NCBI GenBank assembly: GCA_002841545.1
Contig: PGZZ01000002.1
Coordinates: forward strand, 186,001-250,000
Origin: Firmicutes bacterium HGW-Firmicutes-16
GTDB lineage: Bacteria > Bacillota > Clostridia > Oscillospirales > Oscillospiraceae
Direction of reading: 5' to 3'
Length of the DNA stretch: 64,000 nt
The notes under the pieces were generated by a model that searched no databases, had not been told where the DNA came from, and saw nothing but the letters and a program-made list of their open reading frames with translations. How positions within the stretch are numbered: position 1 is the stretch's first letter; the number at the start of each line of letters is the position of its first letter. The translations under genes and the position numbers were made by a program. Below, one piece after another: positions 37,280 to 44,750 of this stretch.

Positions 37280-37963
37280 ATGAAAAAAAGCACTGTTTCA
37301 ATCATTCTGGGCGTACTGGTGATTGCTCTGGGCGTCTTCTTCGGCGGACAGGCTCTTGGCTTTTGGGAGCAATACAAAGTATCCTTTGATGGCTGGTGGA
37401 CAATGTTTATCATAGTGCCCTGTGTTATTTCCATAATCAATAGCGGTTTTAATCTTTTCAATACGATAGGTGCCGGTATTGGTGTACTGCTATTGCTGGC
37501 TGCACAGGATGTCCTACATAATGATTTAGGCTATAAGCTAATGATTCCTTATGTCCTTGTTGTCTTTGGTCTCAGTATAATGTTTAGAAGACCAATCAGA
37601 TTCAGAAAAGAGAGCAATAATGGCATCTTTGCCGGTAATCAGGGAGAAAACTATTTTGCCGTTTTCGGTGGGAATACTCCCCAGTTTGATGGCATTGATT
37701 TTCGCGGAGCTAATGCGTATGCTATCTTCGGCGGTATCGATTTGAAGCTGCAGAACGCGATAATAAGGCGTGACTGCGTAATTAATTCATACTCAGTATT
37801 TGGCGGAACGGACATAATTCTTCCTAAGAATGTAAAGGTGTTGGTTGACAGCACACCGATTTTTGGCGGAGTCGATAACAGGTTCGTAAACAATGCTGGA
37901 GAAAATGCACCGACTGTGCTGATTCGAGCAGTCAGCATCTTCGGCGGAACGGATATAAAGTAA
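37280..37963 (+). CDS. LiaF-like membrane protein
   Basis: 227-aa protein with four N-terminal hydrophobic helices (about 5-105) and a C-terminal beta-helix-like domain of FGG repeats (VFGGNTPQFDG, IFGGIDLKLQ, VFGGTDIILP, IFGGVDNRF, IFGGTDIK). This is the LiaF C-terminal type, which in B. subtilis keeps the LiaRS cell-envelope stress system off. No liaRS genes are adjacent. ATG 37280 follows AGGGAGA; the upstream frame from 37220 is unsupported. Confidence 0.82.
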   Translation: MKKSTVSIILGVLVIALGVFFGGQALGFWEQYKVSFDGWWTMFIIVPCVISIINSGFNLFNTIGAGIGVLLLLAAQDVLHNDLGYKLMIPYVLVVFGLSIMFRRPIRFRKESNNGIFAGNQGENYFAVFGGNTPQFDGIDFRGANAYAIFGGIDLKLQNAIIRRDCVINSYSVFGGTDIILPKNVKVLVDSTPIFGGVDNRFVNNAGENAPTVLIRAVSIFGGTDIK

Positions 37964-37975
37964 ATATATATGATA

Positions 37976-38012
37976 ATACTCGTCTGCCTATTCGGCAGAC
38001 GAGTATATTTTG
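37976..38012 (+). terminator. Intrinsic terminator after LiaF-like gene
   Basis: Perfect 13-bp stem, ATACTCGTCTGCC with its complement, five-base loop, then ATTTT. Confidence 0.88.
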
Positions 38013-38085
38013 AAATTATGTTGAAAATCAGGTGCTATGATAATATTATATAAACACTTAAATATTCATATCGGGGAGTTGAATT

Positions 38086-38421
38086 ATGTCCAATAACAGA
38101 AAACAAGGTCCCCACAATGTAAAAAAAGGAATAGATATTAAGTATAAGGTAGCATATCTAATAAGCTATATTGTGATGTTTTTTACTATACCACTAACCG
38201 GAATATTTATTAATAACGGTAAAATAACGATATTAATATTTGGTCTATTCCTAATTATTTATTCAGTAATTGGAACTGTGTTTAAAATCCCTTTATTCAA
38301 TAGACATTACATGTATGAATCATTTCGATTTAATGATTCTTTTAGCGTCAGACAGTATTTTGGATTTGCAATTATGTTTTTATTTGGAGTTGCAAGTATA
38401 GTAGAATCGCTTGTTTCTTAG
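38086..38421 (+). CDS. Hypothetical three-helix membrane protein
   Basis: 111 aa: basic, soluble start (SNNRKQGPHNVKKG), then three hydrophobic helices (about 25-45, 48-70, 88-110). GGGGAG lies eight bases before the ATG. It is more AT-rich than its neighbours, which may mean recent acquisition. No family recognised. Confidence 0.65.
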   Translation: MSNNRKQGPHNVKKGIDIKYKVAYLISYIVMFFTIPLTGIFINNGKITILIFGLFLIIYSVIGTVFKIPLFNRHYMYESFRFNDSFSVRQYFGFAIMFLFGVASIVESLVS

Positions 38422-38460
38422 AATTAAGGGTGGCTTTTTAATTTGTTAGCGTATTTGCTA

Positions 38461-38510
38461 AAAAGCAGCGTCTTTATGGGATAATACACCATAAAGACGC
38501 TGCTTTTTAT
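38461..38510. terminator. Bidirectional terminator between converging genes
   Basis: Perfect 19-bp stem, AAAAGCAGCGTCTTTATGG and its complement around a nine-base loop, flanked by A and T runs. It serves both the plus-strand membrane protein and the minus-strand DHHW gene, whose stop lies inside the right flank. Confidence 0.92.
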
Positions 38511-39640
38511 TTCAGCATAAACACGTTCGTGTCGGTTCCGAAGTTGTAGACACTGTAGCAGACGAGAACTTCGTCAATCCCATTTTCCTTGACATAATCA
38601 GCGACGGACGACTCCATAAGCTGCGTCTTGTAATAGCGCAAATCCATAACGTCAATTTCCGAGAAATTAGCCTGCAGAAAGGGGAGGAGCGAGTCCATAT
38701 AACTGTCTCGAAGTATCAAAAGCTTCGGCGCGTCGGTGTTTTTTGTCGTAATTTTCAGTAGAGGCGTATTGCCGCCCATGAACATGGAATATTTATCCTT
38801 TTTCTCAAGAAAAGCATAATCGTACATTGTTCCTTCGACAGGCTCGGCAGCTAAATAGTTCATGACCTCGGTCGAGGCATCCTGAGGAGCAATAATCTCC
38901 ATCGTATCGGGCTTTACCCAGCTTATGCCGGACTTAGAATAGACCGTGCCGTAATACTCATCTGATACTGTCTGCGGCGAAAAATTAGAAAGTGGAGTGG
39001 GAATGTACCCCATTTCGTTCATCAGCGTCTCATAGCCGTAGTAAGCGCCGAGGCTTGTCCAGTGGTGATCTGTGCGGTAGAAGATATATTCGTAGGAATG
39101 AGCGAGCAGGGATGCTTTAATATCGATATTCTTCGCTCCAGAATTCTCATAGCAATAGTTGATAACATCTGTCTCACTGTCGTTCGGAGCGTTTTTCGGG
39201 ATAATGTCCGAGTGTATTTCGGAATTGCTCGGTATAAGAGCAAAATAGACCGGAACACTGGCACTTTCTGCGAAACTCTTCACGGCATCGATGTTCGTAT
39301 CAAGCTGCTTTTGGTCGGGAGCCTCATATGCCTCGATAAGCGTATCGCCCTTGCAGAGATATACGCCCTTGTTTTCTTCTTTACCGATTGCAATTTCACT
39401 TCTTGCCTTCAGGGTCGTCCAACTGTCGCGCAAAGGGAACTGGTCAGTCGTGTAGGACTCGAATTTAGTTGTGAATTTCTTTGCAAACAAAGATTCCAGG
39501 CTGAAAGCCGGCGCCTGAGTCAGTTCTCTATTTTCACGCTCTGAAAACACTTTGTCCGGCAAAAGAAGAAAGAGAACGAAAAACAGGGCGATAAATGCCG
39601 TGAATATTATTATCTGCACCCAAGATGATTGTTTAGTCAT
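38507..39640 (-). CDS. DHHW/AlgJ-like protein, SGNH-hydrolase fold
   Basis: 377-aa membrane-anchored extracytoplasmic protein: one N-terminal helix (IIIFTAFIALFFVLFLLLPD), then an SGNH-like domain with the DHH motif YRTDHHWTSLGAYYGYE and LILRDSYMDSLLPFL. Such proteins work with MBOAT partners to O-acetylate surface polysaccharide or peptidoglycan. It lies 11 bases after the MBOAT gene, clearly one operon. Confidence 0.88.
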   Translation of the reverse strand: MTKQSSWVQIIIFTAFIALFFVLFLLLPDKVFSERENRELTQAPAFSLESLFAKKFTTKFESYTTDQFPLRDSWTTLKARSEIAIGKEENKGVYLCKGDTLIEAYEAPDQKQLDTNIDAVKSFAESASVPVYFALIPSNSEIHSDIIPKNAPNDSETDVINYCYENSGAKNIDIKASLLAHSYEYIFYRTDHHWTSLGAYYGYETLMNEMGYIPTPLSNFSPQTVSDEYYGTVYSKSGISWVKPDTMEIIAPQDASTEVMNYLAAEPVEGTMYDYAFLEKKDKYSMFMGGNTPLLKITTKNTDAPKLLILRDSYMDSLLPFLQANFSEIDVMDLRYYKTQLMESSVADYVKENGIDEVLVCYSVYNFGTDTNVFMLK

Positions 39641-39651
39641 TACTCCACCTC

Positions 39652-41055
39652 TCAGAAACGGAAATACAGGAAGGGATTATAGGTCGCGTCAACCAGGTAC
39701 GCGGTGCATACGACGAGAATTATGACAATTGCGGCAGGCGTCGTATATGCCTGTAACTTCTGCGGAAGTTTCTTGTAAAGATTTTTCAAAAGGGGAGTGC
39801 AGGCAATAATTGCAACAACAAACATGACTGCAAAGGAAGCTAAGTAAAATCCGTCTACTGGTTTGAATAAACCGCCGCTGCCAAATCCGAACATTGCCTT
39901 GTAATACATTCCGCATCTTGAAAGAGATGTCAGTTCGAACAATACCCAGCCGCAGACTGCGACAAGCACCGTATAGAAATGCCCGACGAATCTTGGTGCT
40001 TTTTCAAGAACCTTAAGCCAATAGAGCTTTTCAAAGATAAGAAACGCAGCGTAGTAGAGACCCCAGAGCATAAAGGTCCAGCTTGCGCCGTGCCAGAAGC
40101 CCGTAAGCGCCCAGACAATGGTGATATTCAGAAGCTGACGGTTTTTACCCTTGCGATTACCGCCTAAAGGGATATAAACGTAGTCACGGAACCATGTTCC
40201 AAGGCTGATATGCCAGCGCCGCCAGAACTCAGTGACACTGCGAGAAATATATGGAAAGTTGAAGTTCTCCATGAACTCAAAGCCGAGCATACGCCCGAGA
40301 CCTATGGCCATATCGCTGTAGCCTGAGAAGTCAAAGTAAATCTGTAATGAAAATGCCAGAATACCGATCCACGAACCAACCAAGCTCAAATCGGATGACT
40401 GCATTACTGAATAAGTGTCCCAGAGTTTGCCTATATTATTCGCAATCAGGACTTTTTTTGCTAGTCCGATTGTGAAGCGCCTAACACCGCTTGCAAACCG
40501 TTCCGGAGAGCTCGCACGGAAATTTAGCTGCGAAGCGACGTCCTTATAGCGGATAATAGGTCCTGCGATGAGCTGAGGGAAGAGCGCGACGAAGGTACCG
40601 AAGCTGATGAAGTTCTTCTGAACGTCACCGTCACCGCGGTAAATATCGATCGGGTACGACATTGTTTGGAAGGTATAGAAGGAGATACCGATCGGGAGCG
40701 CCACGCCCAGTGGCTGAATGAAGCTAAGTCCGGGAATCTGATTCAGCGTTGTTGCAAATAAATCGTAATATTTAAAAAACATCAGCAGCGCAAGGTTAAT
40801 AACGATGTTGATTATAAGATAAACCTTCGCTTTAGGCTTATCATTATCCCTGTATTTACCGACAAATAAACCGGTTATATAGTTTACGACGATCGAGAAC
40901 ATCATCAGGATAATGTATACGGGTTCCCCCCAGCCGTAGAATATCAGGTTAACGACAAACAGCCACGGATTGCGCCATTTTAAGGGGACAATATAATACA
41001 CCGCCAAAACGACCGGCAGGTAAATAAACATAAAAAGGATGCTTGAAAAGACCAT
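39652..41055 (-). CDS. MBOAT family O-acyltransferase (AlgI/PatA-like)
   Basis: 467-aa polytopic enzyme with about ten membrane helices that passes acetyl groups across the membrane. Visible are the invariant-His region (LTGFWHGASWTFMLWGLYY), PQLIAGPIIRY and FDFSGYSDMAIGLGRMLGF. CGGAGG precedes the ATG. With the downstream DHHW gene it forms a two-gene O-acetylation unit; the target polymer is unknown. Confidence 0.92.
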   Translation of the reverse strand: MVFSSILFMFIYLPVVLAVYYIVPLKWRNPWLFVVNLIFYGWGEPVYIILMMFSIVVNYITGLFVGKYRDNDKPKAKVYLIINIVINLALLMFFKYYDLFATTLNQIPGLSFIQPLGVALPIGISFYTFQTMSYPIDIYRGDGDVQKNFISFGTFVALFPQLIAGPIIRYKDVASQLNFRASSPERFASGVRRFTIGLAKKVLIANNIGKLWDTYSVMQSSDLSLVGSWIGILAFSLQIYFDFSGYSDMAIGLGRMLGFEFMENFNFPYISRSVTEFWRRWHISLGTWFRDYVYIPLGGNRKGKNRQLLNITIVWALTGFWHGASWTFMLWGLYYAAFLIFEKLYWLKVLEKAPRFVGHFYTVLVAVCGWVLFELTSLSRCGMYYKAMFGFGSGGLFKPVDGFYLASFAVMFVVAIIACTPLLKNLYKKLPQKLQAYTTPAAIVIILVVCTAYLVDATYNPFLYFRF

Positions 41056-41156
41056 TTGAAACTATCCTCCGTGCGTTTGCATAATAACTTATTTTACAAG
41101 AATATTGTCCAAATTGCAACATGCGAAACCGATTTCTATAATAATTCAAAATAAAG

Positions 41157-41178
41157 GGCGCCCGAATAATCGGACGCC
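41157..41178 (-). terminator. Terminator after the xer gene
   Basis: In the minus direction GGCGTCCGA-TTAT-TCGGGCGCC (one G-U pair) followed by CTTTATTTT, 7 bases beyond the xer stop. Confidence 0.7.
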
Positions 41179-41184
41179 GATTGA

Positions 41185-42189
41185 TTATTTGTCCTTATCA
41201 GGCTCAAAACACGCCAGTGGATTCGCGGCCGCTGCGATTCTAAGCTCGGAGTTGTCCACATGCGTGTATATCTGCGTAGTGTTGAGGTGCTCATGCCCCA
41301 ATACTTCCTGAAGCGTGCGTACATCGACGCCGTTTTGAAGCATCAGAGTCGCCGCTGTATGGCGAAGCTTGTGCGCGGAATACTGTGTTGAATCGAGTCC
41401 CGCGCGCAGAAGGTTGGTTTTAACCATACTATGTACCATTTCCCGTGAAATCCGAGTTCGACGGCTAGTAACGAACATCGCCGGCTCGTGTGCAGGAACC
41501 ATGTTCTTACGCACTATTTGCCAAGCGTCAATTGCGCTTTTTGTTGAATCGTTAAGATAGGCGATACGTTCCTTATTACCCTTGCCCACAACACGTAGGC
41601 TTTCCAGGTGATAATCCGTGACATTGAGGCCCACAATCTCTGAAATACGCAGCCCGCAGTTCAAAAATATGCATAAAATACAGTAGTCTCGCTCCCTATT
41701 ATTACCAGTTGCTGCGTTCAATAGTCGACGGCTCTCATCGAGAGAGAGGTAATGGGGGAGTGTCTTAGGCGTTTTGGGCGAATCTAAGTCCGCAACAGGG
41801 TTTTCTGCAAGTAATTTTGCTTTTACCGTCAAATATTTGTAGAAACTGCGAATACATGCAATTTTTCTTGCACGAGAAGTTGCCGATAATCCGTATTCCT
41901 TGGAGCGGCTGTGTTGATTAACAATGCGGTCACGCGCAAGGAAGGAGAGAAAGTCATAGACCTCGTTGAGCGTAACGGTTTTTACAAAGTCTAGATTGAC
42001 GTCCATAATCGAGATTTCATCATATTCGGTTTTACGCGGAACAATACCGCGCTCAATTTTTAAAAATCGGAAAAACATTCGTAGATCAAGAAAATACTCG
42101 TCGACGGTTTTCGACGAATGTCCTTTAATAGTTTCATGGTACATTAGGAAATCCTTGAGAACTGGCGGCGACTCATGGCGGTAATCCAT
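41185..42189 (-). CDS. xerC: Xer-type tyrosine recombinase
   Basis: 334-aa site-specific recombinase with a SAM-like N-terminal core-binding domain (about 8-130) and a complete catalytic set: Arg181 (CGLRISEI), Lys203 (VGKGNKER), His273 and Arg276 (AHKLRH), His299 (LGHEHL), Tyr308 (TTQIYTH). The build is that of host XerC/XerD used to resolve chromosome dimers, not of a large phage integrase. It lies outside the 7.6-kb prophage bounded by att cores, with its promoter about 20 bp from a 28-bp palindromic site. I infer it is the host enzyme that the phage uses; a phage-derived recombinase left outside after rearrangement is the alternative. Confidence 0.88.
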   Translation of the reverse strand: MDYRHESPPVLKDFLMYHETIKGHSSKTVDEYFLDLRMFFRFLKIERGIVPRKTEYDEISIMDVNLDFVKTVTLNEVYDFLSFLARDRIVNQHSRSKEYGLSATSRARKIACIRSFYKYLTVKAKLLAENPVADLDSPKTPKTLPHYLSLDESRRLLNAATGNNRERDYCILCIFLNCGLRISEIVGLNVTDYHLESLRVVGKGNKERIAYLNDSTKSAIDAWQIVRKNMVPAHEPAMFVTSRRTRISREMVHSMVKTNLLRAGLDSTQYSAHKLRHTAATLMLQNGVDVRTLQEVLGHEHLNTTQIYTHVDNSELRIAAAANPLACFEPDKDK

Positions 42190-42267
42190 ATAACGCGCTC
42201 CTTTAAAAAAGCGATTGTCAAATGCGTAAGAGAGGATTGCAGTGCGCGGTGGTATTTTGATAATTGT

Positions 42268-42296
42268 ATTATACCATTTATCGGCAGAGCAGTCTA
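42268..42296 (-). promoter_or_regulatory. Promoter of xer
   Basis: Reading leftward: TAGACT (-35), 17-base spacer, perfect TATAAT (-10, bases 42268-42273). It is squeezed between the xer start and the att site, so recombination could change what lies directly upstream of this promoter. Confidence 0.6.
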
Positions 42297-42314
42297 TTGA
42301 CAGATATACTAATA

Positions 42315-42342
42315 ATTAAACAAAATAAAAATTTTGTTTAAT
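42315..42342. repeat. 28-bp palindromic dif-like site, left prophage junction
   Basis: Left arm ATTAAACAAAA (42315-42325), centre TAAAAA (42326-42331), right arm TTTTGTTTAAT (42332-42342); the arms are perfect reverse complements. The 11-6-11 layout equals that of dif. The right arm matches the E. coli XerD arm (TTATGTTAAAT) at 9 of 11 positions. The 15-bp core TAAAAATTTTGTTTA recurs at 49937 and 51126. A second copy of the right arm alone lies at 42433-42443, over the end of the last phage gene. Confidence 0.7.
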
Positions 42343-42438
42343 CGGGGGGATATGTAAACCAATCGAATGTAGGTTTTCCAAGCCTTTGCTATTATAACAC
42401 TTTAGGCAACCAAATTGCAGAAAAAGTTTTTGTTTTGT

Positions 42439-42540
42439 TTAATATCGATGAACAAGACATAGTAACAAAACCATAATAGCAATAGATAATATACATGCAA
42501 TAAGACAACTGACGAGTTCCACAATAGATAAATCAAACAT
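42439..42540 (-). CDS. 33-aa single-helix membrane peptide
   Basis: Starts MFDLSIVELVSC and is one hydrophobic helix with two Cys and a short basic end (LVHRY). A very good GGAGG lies nine bases before the ATG. It follows zot by three bases, so it is co-transcribed. Size and build resemble the tiny capping proteins (pVII/pIX) of filamentous phage, but position differs and identity is unproven. Its stop overlaps an att half-site. Confidence 0.6.
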   Translation of the reverse strand: MFDLSIVELVSCLIACILSIAIMVLLLCLVHRY

Positions 42541-42543
42541 ATT

Positions 42544-43419
42544 TTATTTCCTCCAAAAGTCTTTCAATGATTCATACTCAGGAATCACTTCTTTATTTTT
42601 GTTGAAGTACTTATCACAGAAATAATAATAAGCCATGAACATACGAACCAGCACTTCAATGAATATTTTATAGACCATGTTCGCGGCCTTGCGGGCGTAT
42701 CGTTTGATACGCACCGCTGGCCGCTTGTTTTCGATAATATCAAAATCAATATCATCAGGGATTATGGTATATTTTAGAAGTTCTTTATTGGGAAGTACAA
42801 ATGATTCAAAGTAAGGCTGATACCGAGGAATATATATAAACCGCCAAGAGAAGATACCGCAGAAAGACAAGTTTTCAGATACACGACTTTCAGCATCAGG
42901 CGAACTTTCAGTTATGATTATCTTTTTATCAATTTCACGAAGCAAAGACCATCGCCCCATAAATTGAGTACATAAGTACATACGGTCCGACAGGTCACGG
43001 ATTTTCTTGTCGACGTCGAATGTCTGCGAAAACAAATACACAATGCATTTATAATGTCGCTGAAGCCGGAAAAACTCCTTTGTACAGTCTTTGAACTCTT
43101 TGAAATGACGGTTATCCCATATTAAAGAGACTTCATCAAGCAGGAGCAACGAATTGACCTCAGGAACAAAATTACCTAAGTCGGATATATTATCAATAAT
43201 ACGAACCCCCGGGACACGAAGGTCAGAAACATTCGTATAGATAGTCCAGCCTTTTTTAGTGTACTCAAGAGCTAATTTGCAAAGATAACTAGTCTTGCCA
43301 CTCCCCTTTTTACCCATTACAAAATAGAGCTTGTAAGGGTTATTATACTGATAAGCCCAGCGCATGAAGAAGAATACCAAGGGAACACAAAATATAAAAA
43401 ATAAAGCAGTTTTACTCAT
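42544..43419 (-). CDS. Zot/pI-like phage assembly ATPase
   Basis: 291-aa morphogenesis ATPase that drives extrusion of filamentous phage through the envelope. One N-terminal transmembrane helix (about 5-22) precedes Walker A GKKGSGKTS (36-44) and Walker B LLLLDEV (91-97), with the Zot-typical HFKEFKDCTKEFFRLQRHYKC and SQTFDVDKKIRDLSDRMYL blocks. In M13 pI the helix lies C-terminal to the ATPase; here it comes first. A second amphipathic or hydrophobic stretch lies near 245-265. Hallmark gene of inoviruses. Confidence 0.9.
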   Translation of the reverse strand: MSKTALFFIFCVPLVFFFMRWAYQYNNPYKLYFVMGKKGSGKTSYLCKLALEYTKKGWTIYTNVSDLRVPGVRIIDNISDLGNFVPEVNSLLLLDEVSLIWDNRHFKEFKDCTKEFFRLQRHYKCIVYLFSQTFDVDKKIRDLSDRMYLCTQFMGRWSLLREIDKKIIITESSPDAESRVSENLSFCGIFSWRFIYIPRYQPYFESFVLPNKELLKYTIIPDDIDFDIIENKRPAVRIKRYARKAANMVYKIFIEVLVRMFMAYYYFCDKYFNKNKEVIPEYESLKDFWRK

Positions 43420-43436
43420 AATATAACCTCATAAGA

Positions 43437-43464
43437 ATCGGGGCAGGGACTTCCCTACCCCGAT
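43437..43464 (-). terminator. Terminator between coat genes and zot
   Basis: In the minus direction ATCGGGGTAGGG-AAGT-CCCTGCCCCGAT (12 bp with one G-U pair), then TTCTTAT. Placed three bases after the third coat gene, it should make coat mRNA far more abundant than zot mRNA, as the terminator after gene VIII does in M13. Confidence 0.8.
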
Positions 43465-43466
43465 AT

Positions 43467-43637
43467 TTAAAATGTAAGCAACCGCTTCAAAATAGAAACG
43501 GCAAAACCTACAAGCGGTAGAACGACGAACACAAGTACAATGGGATAAGTACCTATGAAAGTCGTGAACTGTCCCATCCAGCTTATAGAAGCAGTCACAA
43601 TGCTGCTTATAGCGGAGAGGACATCAGCCGTTGACAT
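43467..43637 (-). CDS. Major coat protein paralogue 3
   Basis: 56 aa, too short for usual gene callers. Starts MSTADVLSAISSIVTASISWMG, then one long hydrophobic helix (YPIVLVFVVLPLVGFAVSIL) and a basic end KRLLTF. It shares SISWMG, VFVVLPLVG and a terminal K-R with paralogues 1 and 2 but is the most divergent (GQFTTFIGT for GSFLGTIT). AGGTGA precedes the ATG. pVIII-like layout: amphipathic N-terminus, one helix, basic DNA-facing end. Confidence 0.78.
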   Translation of the reverse strand: MSTADVLSAISSIVTASISWMGQFTTFIGTYPIVLVFVVLPLVGFAVSILKRLLTF

Positions 43638-43650
43638 AGAATCACCTCGC

Positions 43651-43836
43651 TTAAACGCGAATCATACGTTTGACAAGGCCAATGCCCAATCCAACTATGG
43701 GGAGCAGGACGAAAAGGAGAAGAATTTCATTGCCGGTTTCGGTGATCGTACCGAGAAACGAACCCATCCAAGAAATAGAGCCAGTAACAATGCTGCCTGC
43801 ATTGGTAAGCAGAGTTTCGAAAGCAGTCGGTGTCAT
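43651..43836 (-). CDS. Major coat protein paralogue 2
   Basis: 61 aa: MTPTAFETLLTNAGSIVTGS, then SWMGSFLGTITETGNEILLL and a hydrophobic helix ending LVKRMIRV. The last 38 or so residues equal those of paralogue 1 except at two or three positions, while the first 20 differ. GGGGG lies before the ATG. The exposed N-termini of such coat proteins form the virion surface, so the two could give different surfaces. Confidence 0.82.
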   Translation of the reverse strand: MTPTAFETLLTNAGSIVTGSISWMGSFLGTITETGNEILLLFVLLPIVGLGIGLVKRMIRV

Positions 43837-43848
43837 ATGTAGACCCCC

Positions 43849-44019
43849 TTAAACGCGAATCATGCGTTTAACAAGACCAATGCCAAGACCGACGATAGGC
43901 AGAAGGACGAACAGGAGAAGAATCTCGTTTCCGGCAGCAGTAATAGTCCCGAGGAATGAACCCATCCAACCAACAGCCGAAGTAACGACATTGCCGACAC
44001 TTGTAAGAATAGTAGCCAT
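43849..44019 (-). CDS. Major coat protein paralogue 1
   Basis: 56 aa: MATILTSVGNVVTSAVGWMG, then SFLGTITAAGNEILLLFVLL and PIVGLGIGLVKRMIRV. Start ATG 44019 is chosen for the perfect GGAGG eight bases upstream; the frame from 44037 begins on the ribosome site. First of three tandem coat genes, and likely the best expressed. Single-helix pVIII-like protein inserted in the membrane before assembly. Confidence 0.85.
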   Translation of the reverse strand: MATILTSVGNVVTSAVGWMGSFLGTITAAGNEILLLFVLLPIVGLGIGLVKRMIRV

Positions 44020-44061
44020 AAATTTTACCTCCATCATTTTTTCATTCTAGTAATTTATAAA

Positions 44062-44080
44062 ACAGGCGCGCGCCTAGTTT
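44062..44080 (-). promoter_or_regulatory. 12-bp perfect palindrome upstream of coat genes
   Basis: AGGCGCGCGCCT (44064-44075), strikingly GC-rich in AT-rich surroundings, with short T/A flanks. It lies between the minor-protein genes and the coat genes. It could be a terminator for the former or an operator for coat expression. No convincing promoter was found next to it. Confidence 0.4.
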
Positions 44081-44230
44081 TTAGTGAACTGAACCTCTTA
44101 TTATCATGCTTAATATCTTTACTAGAAAAGCCAAGATGACTAATCCAACGAACCATATTATAGGCTCCGACATTAGAAAGTAAGATACATCGGCAAGCAT
44201 AAGCGTTATAAATAAATTGAAGTTTTCCAT
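44081..44230 (-). CDS. 49-aa phage membrane protein
   Basis: Starts MENFNLFITLMLADVSYFLM, then a hydrophobic helix (PIIWFVGLVILAFLVKILSMII) and RGSVH. GAGG lies six bases before the ATG, which follows the previous gene by eight bases. One of a run of tiny membrane proteins before the coat genes, a site where filamentous phages keep minor capsid proteins. Function not identified. Confidence 0.65.
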   Translation of the reverse strand: MENFNLFITLMLADVSYFLMSEPIIWFVGLVILAFLVKILSMIIRGSVH

Positions 44231-44238
44231 TTGATACC

Positions 44239-44415
44239 TCACACATGACGAATCACGGCACCGATTATTTTAAAGACACAGACGAAGCAAATAGCGAACA
44301 GTACAACCCCTGCGACATATTCCATGTTGACACCTGCGAAGCCGGAGGGGATTATTCCATCAGGACTCATTATCGGCGTATATGTACCAAATATAGTTCG
44401 AAGTGCGTCAATCAT
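44239..44415 (-). CDS. 58-aa phage membrane protein
   Basis: Starts MIDALRTIFGTYTPIMSPDG; polar N-terminal half with Gly/Pro, then a helix (YVAGVVLFAICFVCVFKIIG) and a basic end (AVIRHV). The ATG overlaps the stop of the 107-aa gene (ATGA), so translation is coupled. Layout resembles a minor coat protein. Confidence 0.65.
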   Translation of the reverse strand: MIDALRTIFGTYTPIMSPDGIIPSGFAGVNMEYVAGVVLFAICFVCVFKIIGAVIRHV

Positions 44416-44735
44416 TTTTTACCCCCTTGAGAACGGTGTACAGCTTCTAACATTTGTTGATGTTCGATACTAGTACTCGAAGAAATACGAGAATCAACTC
44501 GTTTATACTGACCACCACCAGACCTAGCAGATTGTATATCTTTGCCGGCAATAGAAAGAGTTGCTTTAACCAACGAACGAATAGAAGCAATTGCAACGAA
44601 TATTCCGATAGTGCCGATGATAATATCCATAGTTGAAAGAGAAACACCACTGAGATATATAGGAAGTTTCATATTAAGCAACGTACCAAGCCATGAAAAT
44701 GACATAGTCCATAGTGATGTGAAATTGCTAGCCAA
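44412..44735 (-). CDS. 107-aa phage membrane protein, possible pVI-like
   Basis: Two hydrophobic segments (about 8-32 and 34-62) and a long polar, Ser/Arg/Gln-rich C-terminal tail (AGKDIQSARSGGGQYKRVDSRISSS). TTG start with GGGGAGG nine bases upstream. It follows the pIII-like gene after the 40-aa gene; in M13 pVI (112 aa, membrane) follows pIII. Similar size and place suggest a pVI role, without sequence proof. Confidence 0.65.
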   Translation of the reverse strand: MASNFTSLWTMSFSWLGTLLNMKLPIYLSGVSLSTMDIIIGTIGIFVAIASIRSLVKATLSIAGKDIQSARSGGGQYKRVDSRISSSTSIEHQQMLEAVHRSQGGKK

Positions 44736-44750
44736 GAGAATACACCTCCC

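Noticed and set aside
41185-42189. Xer gene as the prophage's own integrase
   Set aside because: It lies outside the att-core repeats, has a promoter on the chromosomal side of the site, and looks like a host XerC/D protein. Kept as an alternative only.
42241-42300. Zot as enterotoxin
   Set aside because: The neighbouring phage ATPase belongs to the Zot/pI family, but there is no sign of the Vibrio toxin's C-terminal peptide; the assembly role explains it.
43555-43842. Plus-strand open frames over the coat genes
   Set aside because: They are antisense shadows of three well-supported coat genes and lack ribosome sites.
44055-44246. 63-aa frame MCEVSNGKLQF in the phage
   Set aside because: It overlaps in another frame the 49-aa gene, which has a good ribosome site, a membrane helix and proper spacing.
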